From assembly GCF_023656415.1 (NCBI RefSeq), contig NZ_JAMOIL010000022.1, positions 46,950 through 110,949 on the forward strand: DNA of 64,000 nt, read 5' to 3'. Under the pieces are notes generated by a model. It searched no databases and was not told where the DNA came from. It saw nothing but the letters and a program-made list of their open reading frames with translations. Shown one piece after another: positions 58,121 through 64,000 of the stretch. Both the position numbers and the translations under genes were made by a program. Each line of letters begins with the position of its first letter. Within the stretch, counting starts at the first letter, position 1. Origin of the DNA: Nocardioides bruguierae. Its GTDB lineage: Bacteria > Actinomycetota > Actinomycetes > Propionibacteriales > Nocardioidaceae.

Positions 58121-61100
58121 GCCCCAGAAGACGACTCCACCGCCCTGCGACCCGCGGACCGTAATTGGGACCAGTGGCGCGGGTTTGGGCGTGTGGTGGC
58201 CACAGTTGGCACCAGCGTGAACGCGGTGGTCACCGAGACCCGCTACTACCGAGGGCTTTTCGAGGACCGCGACAGCGACGGTGAACGTCGAGAGACACAA
58301 GTCACCACGAGCGACGGGACCGCATTCAACGACTACCGCGGGCTGGCTGGCGCCACCTTGGAGACCCGGAGCTTCAACGGCCCGGTCAGCGCCGCGAACG
58401 AACTCTCCTCGACGGTCAACGAGTACGTCAGCAGCGATACATCGACTCCGCAGGAGGACGGCGACTATCAGCCGCAGATGCAGCTGATCACGGCGACCGA
58501 GACCCGCACCCCGGAAACCGCCGGCAAGGAACAGGTCGTCCGGATCAACTACACCTACGACGACCGCGGACGCGCCATCGCGGTCAACGACCGGGCCTGG
58601 GACAACGTGACCGTGGGAGCAGCTGGCTCTACCGGCGATCTCGTCGACCGCACGTGCACCGTCACCAAGTACACCGAGGACCCGGCTAAGTGGATTCTCC
58701 AGACCGCGCGCAACCAGACGGTGTACGCAGGGCTTTGTCCCAGCGATCTGTACTCCCCGACGACGACTGAGGCTGACCGTCGGTTGTCGGCGGTCAGGTA
58801 CGCCTACGACAACGGCGACCTGTCCACCTCGCCTACGGTCGGTTATGTCACCGAGACACAGGTGTTGGACGGTGCGCGTGGCGACGCTTCCTCGATGGCT
58901 TTCCAGACCGCCTCGAAGACGACGTATGACCGCTTCGGGCGGGCAACGAAGCAGACGGACGCCGACGGCGTCTCGACCCACATCGCTTACACCGCCGCTC
59001 CTGGCGCGCCGGAGGGCGCGTACGCGACGACCATCTCCGAGACCGGCCCCGACCCAGACGGCAACGGGCCTGGACAGGCGCTGACCTCGACGACCACCTT
59101 TGACCCCGACCGGGGGCTCCCGGTCGAGGTTCAGGGCAGCGACGGGGCCGTGACCGTGGCTGAGTACAACGAGATCGGGCGCCTGTCCAAGGTGTGGCTG
59201 CCGGGGCAGGACGCCGACGACACCCCCAGTCTGAGCTACTACTACGGTCTGTTCCAGACCAACAGCAGCGGCGTCGTCACCTCCCCCAACCGGATTCGTA
59301 CCGACACGCTGCTCCCCAATGGTCAGACCTCGACGGCCTTTGAGTTCTTCGACGGCCTCGCCCGGACGGTCCAGACGCAGACCCCCACGTTGCGCGAGAG
59401 CGACGACACGATCGGCAGCATCGTGTCCACGACCGACTACAACGGGCGAGGGCAGGTCCTGCGGACTCGGAGTGATGCATTCGTCGCGGACGAGCCGACC
59501 AACGACATGCTGGCGATCTCCAGCCAGTACCCGATCGAGACCTCCTTCACCTACGACGGTGCCGGACGCTCCACGCAAACCTCGACCGACTACAAGGGCC
59601 ACGCCGACCCGGTCGTGGTGACCACCGCCTACCCCGGCAACACGGTCAAGTTGAATCCCGGCGATGGTTCGGTGCTGAGCAGCACCAGCACCGACGCACG
59701 TGGACGCACCATCTCCAGTGTCGAGTACAACGGGAACACCTTCACCGCCCCCGACATCGAGACCACCTACGCCTACACCCCGGCCGGCGAACTAGCCTCG
59801 ATGACAGACCAGGCCGGCAACGAGTGGACCTACACCTACGACCTGAAGGGTCAACTGGTCGAGTCCACCGACCCCGACACCGGGACCACCACCAACAGCT
59901 ACACCGCTGTGGGGCTGCCCGAGACCACCACCGATGCCCTGGGCACCGAGATCACCACGGTCTACGACAAGCTCGGACGGGCCACCACGCTGCTCGACAC
60001 CACCAGTGCCGGCGACCCGATCACGTTGGCGCAGTGGACGTTCGACTCGGCCACGGGCCGCGCCGACAGCTCCATCACCTATGACCAGGGTCTGCAGGTC
60101 CACTCCGAGACCATCACTGGTTACACCGACGCCGGGCAGGTCTCTGGTGTCGAGACCACCATCGGTGACCCGGACGCCTCGGGCGATGCAGCCACAGCCG
60201 GTGGCCTGATCCCGCAGGCCATGGTCGGTAGCTACAACACCAGCTTCGGGTACAACCCTGACGGCTCCTTGAAGTGGACCGACTACGAGAACAGCGACGA
60301 CCTCGACATCGGGCTCCCACAGGAGCGGGTGCAGGTCGACTACGACTCCGTCGGTCGGCCGACCTCGTTGGCTGGATCGCTGGGTACCTACGTGCCCGAA
60401 GCGAAGTGGTCGGTCCGCGGGCAGCTCGACCAGCTGGCCCTGGGCAACACCTACGGCAACCTCTTCTGGCAGTCGTTCAAGTACGACTCCGGCACCGGCC
60501 GGCTGCTGTCGAGCCAGGTCGACCGCCAGACAGAGTCCTACTACGACGAACGCACCACCTACACCTACGACACCGCAGGAAACCTGACCAGCAGCACCAT
60601 TGACGCTGCGGACACCAACAGCGGCGACGCCGTCCACGTCGAGACCCAGTGCTACCGCTACGACGCGCTCGTCCAGCTCACCGACGCCTGGACGCTGACG
60701 GCTCAGAACGGGTGGGAGGCCGGGGACGACCTGTGCTCCGCGGCCCCGAACGTGGGCAACCTGGTCGCTGACGACTCCTCGTACTGGAACAGTTGGACGT
60801 TTAGCCAGGCCACCGGTAACCGCAAGGCGGTCACCCTCCGCGGCCACGACGGCAACGAGGTCGTGGCCGTTGAAGACACCTACGCCTACGCGGACTCCGC
60901 CCACGCCCACGGCGTCACCAGCGTCACCGACGAGGTGACCGACGGGGCGGCGACCGGAGTCACGGACGCAGGTATCGAATCTGCCTCCGGCAACTACGCC
61001 TACGACGCTGCCGGCCGCATGACCCAGCGACGCAACCAGACACTCACCTGGGACACCCAGGGCCGGCTCCGCACCATCACCGCCCCAGCGGTCGGCGCGC

Positions 61101-62887
61101 AAGGGGGCTCGGAGCAGACCAACCTCTACACCTCCTCAGGAACCCGGTTCCTGCGGGTCGTGCAGTCCACCGACACCACCGGAAACACCGGTGACCCCCA
61201 GGTGACGCTGTACCTCAGCGACGGCACCGAGGTCTCTACCGACGACGACGGTCAGAGTGTCGAGGCGTTGAGGTACTACTCCTTCGCGGGGAACTCAGTC
61301 GCCGTCCGATCCGGCCCCAACCGCTCCGACGTTGACACACTGCTCAACGACCCCCACGGCACCGCGTCCTACTCCCTGACCAATGGGGACGTCGACAGCG
61401 ACACCACCGGGGTTCTGTCCAGCAGACGCACCAGTCCCTACGGGCAGATCAGATCCACCAACGGCACCTGGACCGGCGACCAAGGCTTCATCGGCGGCAC
61501 CATCGATGCTGACGCCGGGCTCATGAGCATCGGTGCTCGCCCCTACGACACCGCCCTCGGCTCGTTCCTCACCGCCGACCCCGTCGTGCAGGCCACGAAC
61601 TCGCGGCAGATCAACGGATACGTCTACGGCAACAACAACCCCCTGACCTACGTCGACGCCAGCGGCATGCTCGCCATGAAGTGGACCGTGGGGCTCATCG
61701 ACCACAACGCAGTACCCGTCCAACCACCAGCCCCCGAGCCAGAGCCGAGCGTCTTCGAGAGGATCGGTAGCGCCGTTGGTGGCGGTCTGTCTGCGGCGGC
61801 AGACTTCGTTGAGGACAACAAGGCCGCGATCACAGGAATTGCTACGGGCATCGTGGTCACGGCCGGATGCACAGTCGCCACCGGTGGAGTAGGGGTCGTT
61901 GGATGCGCCGTCGCCGGCGGCATGGCCGGAGCCGCTGTCGAGAACGCACTCGATCCCACCGCCGACCACAGTTTCGGCGGCTACGCAGAAGCCATCGCCA
62001 TCGGCGGAGCAACAGGACTCCTCGGCGGAGGCGCAGGCAAGGTCGCTGGCGTCATCGGGAAGAAGGCCCTCTCAGGCCTTGGTCGTAAGGCCGAGAGCCT
62101 CGCCGTCCGCAGCGCTAAATCGAAGAGCCTCGCAGCCCGATCTGCAGCCGACACCAGCGCCGCAAAGAGCGGATGTCGATCTGGCACTTGCGGCATTCCA
62201 GGGAAGACGTGCTTCGTTGCTGGAACACTGATCCGGACCGAGGGCGGACTCAGGCGGATCGAGGACATCCAAGTCGGCGACAAGGTCTGGGCGCGGAACT
62301 TCGAGACCGGTGAGGACGAGTTGCGCCGCGTGGACCGGACGTACGTGCGTCACGTGGAGTCGCTGCTCACGTTGACCGTCGGCGGAGGAACGCTGACTAC
62401 CACGGCTGATCACCCGTTCTGGGTCGTCGGCTCCGGATGGAAGCGAGCTGGCGACCTCGTTGTCGGCGACACGCTCGCGACGCCGGAGGGCGTCGCCGTC
62501 TTGCAGGCGCGTGAGATCGAGGAGCGGTCGGAGACCGTATACAACTTCAGGGTCCCTGGGGATCACAACTACTACGCAGTCGCGGGCGATACGCCGATCC
62601 TGGTCCACAACGCGAACTACTCACTGAGCCCTCGGACTGAGTCTGCCGGTGACCTCGCGCGCTACACGGAGAGCCAGGCAACGCGGGACGCGTTCCCGCA
62701 CTACGAGCACATGACCAACGACGAGCTGCTCGGCTCGATCAATCGCGCAGCCGAGGGCGAAGGGATTATCGTCTCGCGAGGCGGGCAGATTCTGGACGGG
62801 CATCATCGCTGGGACGAGCTGCTTCGCCGCATCGACGACGGTTCGATCTCCCCAGATACGCCCATCCAAATCTGGGGCTTGGAGTAG
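57980..62887 (+). CDS. RHS/YD-repeat polymorphic toxin with HINT domain, 5'-truncated
   Basis: The frame is open for 1635 codons from ATG 57980, but gene-like sequence begins only near 58160 (WDQWRGFGRV); earlier residues look like antisense of the small membrane gene. There is no signal peptide or N-terminal translocation domain. Then: YD repeats (YTYDDRGRA, FTYDGAGRS, YTYDLKGQL and others), the RHS core (PYGQIRSTNG ... GFIGGTIDADAGLMSIGARP ... NGYVYGNNNPLTYVD) at about 1153-1230, a Gly/Ala linker, and a HINT self-cleaving domain from C1411 (TCFVAGTLI, TTADHPFWV, closing VHN at about 1544). The last 91 residues hold QILDGHHRWDELLRRIDDG, a ParB/sulfiredoxin-like DGHHR motif: the candidate toxin. 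Confidence 0.82.
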   Translation: MRRDEESRTKEEIEQSCQGPAGEPRHQHPPQDPRHGFRVAVRAVEHHAPEDDSTALRPADRNWDQWRGFGRVVATVGTSVNAVVTETRYYRGLFEDRDSDGERRETQVTTSDGTAFNDYRGLAGATLETRSFNGPVSAANELSSTVNEYVSSDTSTPQEDGDYQPQMQLITATETRTPETAGKEQVVRINYTYDDRGRAIAVNDRAWDNVTVGAAGSTGDLVDRTCTVTKYTEDPAKWILQTARNQTVYAGLCPSDLYSPTTTEADRRLSAVRYAYDNGDLSTSPTVGYVTETQVLDGARGDASSMAFQTASKTTYDRFGRATKQTDADGVSTHIAYTAAPGAPEGAYATTISETGPDPDGNGPGQALTSTTTFDPDRGLPVEVQGSDGAVTVAEYNEIGRLSKVWLPGQDADDTPSLSYYYGLFQTNSSGVVTSPNRIRTDTLLPNGQTSTAFEFFDGLARTVQTQTPTLRESDDTIGSIVSTTDYNGRGQVLRTRSDAFVADEPTNDMLAISSQYPIETSFTYDGAGRSTQTSTDYKGHADPVVVTTAYPGNTVKLNPGDGSVLSSTSTDARGRTISSVEYNGNTFTAPDIETTYAYTPAGELASMTDQAGNEWTYTYDLKGQLVESTDPDTGTTTNSYTAVGLPETTTDALGTEITTVYDKLGRATTLLDTTSAGDPITLAQWTFDSATGRADSSITYDQGLQVHSETITGYTDAGQVSGVETTIGDPDASGDAATAGGLIPQAMVGSYNTSFGYNPDGSLKWTDYENSDDLDIGLPQERVQVDYDSVGRPTSLAGSLGTYVPEAKWSVRGQLDQLALGNTYGNLFWQSFKYDSGTGRLLSSQVDRQTESYYDERTTYTYDTAGNLTSSTIDAADTNSGDAVHVETQCYRYDALVQLTDAWTLTAQNGWEAGDDLCSAAPNVGNLVADDSSYWNSWTFSQATGNRKAVTLRGHDGNEVVAVEDTYAYADSAHAHGVTSVTDEVTDGAATGVTDAGIESASGNYAYDAAGRMTQRRNQTLTWDTQGRLRTITAPAVGAQGGSEQTNLYTSSGTRFLRVVQSTDTTGNTGDPQVTLYLSDGTEVSTDDDGQSVEALRYYSFAGNSVAVRSGPNRSDVDTLLNDPHGTASYSLTNGDVDSDTTGVLSSRRTSPYGQIRSTNGTWTGDQGFIGGTIDADAGLMSIGARPYDTALGSFLTADPVVQATNSRQINGYVYGNNNPLTYVDASGMLAMKWTVGLIDHNAVPVQPPAPEPEPSVFERIGSAVGGGLSAAADFVEDNKAAITGIATGIVVTAGCTVATGGVGVVGCAVAGGMAGAAVENALDPTADHSFGGYAEAIAIGGATGLLGGGAGKVAGVIGKKALSGLGRKAESLAVRSAKSKSLAARSAADTSAAKSGCRSGTCGIPGKTCFVAGTLIRTEGGLRRIEDIQVGDKVWARNFETGEDELRRVDRTYVRHVESLLTLTVGGGTLTTTADHPFWVVGSGWKRAGDLVVGDTLATPEGVAVLQAREIEERSETVYNFRVPGDHNYYAVAGDTPILVHNANYSLSPRTESAGDLARYTESQATRDAFPHYEHMTNDELLGSINRAAEGEGIIVSRGGQILDGHHRWDELLRRIDDGSISPDTPIQIWGLE

Positions 62888-62897
62888 GCGCGGCGCC

Positions 62898-63290
62898 ATG
62901 ACCCTCATTCAAACTTCCGATCCCGACTTCAGAATCTGTGAACTGGACTTTGAGACCCTGATCGAACTTCAGCAGGAGGCCGAAGAACGCGGCTGGGGAA
63001 CGAGGTGGACCTCAGCGGAAGCGCTGCGTGGCCAAGTGAGCCACGACGAGGTAGCGCTGCTGCAGCCGTTTCTGCGACAGCGGCGGGGACGGGATCTGCA
63101 TGTGTTTCGATGCTTCATCCTGTTCTCGAGCCTGGGGAGCGACCAGCGGGGAGCAATCACAACGATGGATGTCGCTGCCGAGCGCGTTGGCGGGATGCGC
63201 CGGGTTGATCGCGATCCCGACGTACGTAATGCGCTGTCGCTGGTGTTCAAGTTGGCATCGAGCGGCATCGGCATGGTCCCGAAGGCTTGA
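62898..63290 (+). CDS. Candidate immunity protein for the RHS toxin
   Basis: The 130-aa protein directly follows the toxin end by ten bases, the standard position of an immunity gene. It is mostly helical and acidic at the N-terminus (LIELQQEAEERGW). I recognise no domain. The stop lies two bases before an IS-like end, so the C-terminus may have been altered by insertion. Confidence 0.55.
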   Translation: MTLIQTSDPDFRICELDFETLIELQQEAEERGWGTRWTSAEALRGQVSHDEVALLQPFLRQRRGRDLHVFRCFILFSSLGSDQRGAITTMDVAAERVGGMRRVDRDPDVRNALSLVFKLASSGIGMVPKA

Positions 63291-63292
63291 TC

Positions 63293-63489
63293 TGAGTCGC
63301 CCTGGGTTGGTTGGAGTCTCCTTCGTTTGGAAACGAGGATGTACTCATGCCGAAGGACAGCAGCCCGGGGAAGCCGACCACGCGTCGCTACAGCCCTGAG
63401 GAGAAGGCCGCCGCGGTGCGGATGGTCAGGACTCTGCGTGCCGAGCTGGGCACCGAGCACGGCACCGTTCAGCGCGTCGGGGACTGCTG
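63293..63489 (+). mobile_element. Remnant of an IS3-family element, left part
   Basis: Begins TGAGTCGCCCTGGGTTGG, an IS-end-like sequence, directly after the candidate immunity gene, and contains the 5' part of an orfA. The element stops inside orfA at about 63478 and the right part is not present here. Confidence 0.65.
63347..63489 (+). pseudogene. Truncated IS3-family transposase OrfA
   Basis: ATG 63347 with GAGG upstream encodes PKDSSPGKPTTRRYSPEEKA, then AAVRMVRTLRAELGTEHGTV, the start of a helix-turn-helix OrfA; the family reading ends after QRV and is replaced by unrelated sequence. The usual C-terminal leucine zipper and OrfB are missing. Confidence 0.75.
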
Positions 63490-63670
63490 CACGATGAGGG
63501 GACTTCTCGTCTGCTGCCTCCAGCCGAGCTCTTGCGGCTCGAACGCCGCTGGGGGTGAAAGGATACCGAGAGGCTTCCGTGGGCACGATGGCGAAACCTC
63601 CCCACGTATTCCGCACAGATGCCCGCTGACCGCCCTCGTCAGTGGCCATGAGTCGGACAGGGGACTGCTG
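63479..63670. repeat. 11-base direct repeats bounding about 170 bases
   Basis: GGGGACTGCTG occurs at 63479-63489 and again at 63660-63670. The first copy sits exactly where OrfA homology breaks. The bases between show no gene that I can support and no clear inverted ends. It could mark a recombination scar or a small insertion. Confidence 0.4.
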
Positions 63671-63688
63671 AAGGTGTGGTTGTCACTC

Positions 63689-64000
63689 TGACCTGCCCTA
63701 CGGGTTGGTTTCCAGATCGGGTGATGAGTCTCGGGCCTGACTGAAAGGCTCTGAGAGTGCCCCGTCCCTATCCGCCCGAGTTTCGTGCCCGCGCCGTCGC
63801 GCTGGTCCGATCGGGCAAGCAGGTCAAGCAGACCGCCTACGAGCTAGGCATCAGCGCAGGCTGTCTCCACGGCTGGGTGCGCCAGGATCAGATCGACCGG
63901 GGCGAGCGTCCGGGCATCAGTACCGGCGAATCCGCCGACCTCCGCGCAGCACGCAAGCGAATCAGGGAACTCGAGACCGAGTTGGCGATCGTCCGGCAGG
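63689..64000 (+). mobile_element. IS3-family insertion sequence, left end, running off the window
   Basis: Left end TGACCTGCCCTACGGGTTGG, followed 68 bases later by an orfA. The right end and orfB lie outside the window. Confidence 0.75.
63757..64000 (+). CDS. IS3-family transposase OrfA, partial
   Basis: From GTG 63757 the frame is open to the window edge: PRPYPPEFRARAVALVRSGK, then a helix-turn-helix (QTAYELGISAGCLHGWVRQD) and a coiled coil (LRAARKRIRELETELAIVRQ). This matches the DNA-binding first ORF of IS3-type transposases, which is normally joined to OrfB by programmed frameshift. The 3' end is missing because the window ends. Confidence 0.85.
   Translation, partial: MPRPYPPEFRARAVALVRSGKQVKQTAYELGISAGCLHGWVRQDQIDRGERPGISTGESADLRAARKRIRELETELAIVRQ

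Noticed and set aside
62969..63649. Minus-strand frame across the immunity gene and IS remnant
   Set aside because: Its first part lies in the gap between the IS pieces and the rest is antisense to the candidate immunity gene; no family is recognisable.

Overview
The window is high-GC DNA from an actinobacterium, most likely a Nocardioides-type member of the Nocardioidaceae (inference from gene content and gene order; no 16S is present). Supporting signs are the hemB/hemL - tlpA - ccdA - resB - ccsA order, a futalosine-independent menaquinone pathway, a complete nuoA-N operon followed by a polyprenyl diphosphate synthase, and many leaderless GTG/ATG starts placed 6-8 bases after a TANNNT-like -10 element.

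Layout. 0.1-4.1 kb: haem genes hemB and hemL flank a divergent lytic transglycosylase. 4.2-9.1 kb: a histidine phosphatase and the System II cytochrome c maturation set (TlpA/ResA lipoprotein, CcdA, ResB, CcsA), joined by start/stop overlaps. 9.3-15 kb: three small membrane proteins and menaquinone genes menA (minus) and menE-menC-menD (plus). 15.2-21.7 kb: an Na+/H+ antiporter fused to a UBP-type zinc finger, an NmrA/GNAT/LysE-like minus-strand cluster, a kinase-fold phosphotransferase and an MBL-fold hydrolase. 21.8-25.4 kb: a cytoplasmic PAS-PAS-PAS chemoreceptor directly followed by a protein with three CheW domains. 25.7-27.8 kb: divergent menF and menG. 28.2-44.1 kb: all fourteen NADH dehydrogenase I genes, behind a control region with a Rex-like operator. 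44.1-52.7 kb: polyprenyl synthase, a frameshifted rarD, a small secreted protein, korAB, a geranylgeranyl-reductase-family gene (menaquinone side-chain reduction is a plausible role), a broken HEPN/MNT toxin-antitoxin locus and yajQ. 52.8 kb: tRNA-Tyr. 53-64 kb: an accessory region with a Fic protein under repeated operators, a tyrosine integrase, a zinc-ribbon protein, a kinase-fold protein, a 5'-truncated RHS/HINT polymorphic toxin with a candidate immunity gene, and two IS3-family pieces. The toxin segment is visibly less GC-rich than the nuo operon.

Functionally the core is respiratory: haem and cytochrome c maturation, menaquinone synthesis (A, C, D, E, F and G present; menB and menH not in the window), complex I, prenyl chain synthesis and 2-oxoacid:ferredoxin oxidoreductase.

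The most striking feature outside genes is a dispersed palindromic repeat with ends GGTGGTCGAG and TCGAGACC. It sits between convergent genes at four loci, between co-directional genes at one, and has entered four reading frames. It supplies the N-terminal residues VSTSSTTGG of both NuoD and NuoG and the C-terminal tails of MenE and the reductase.
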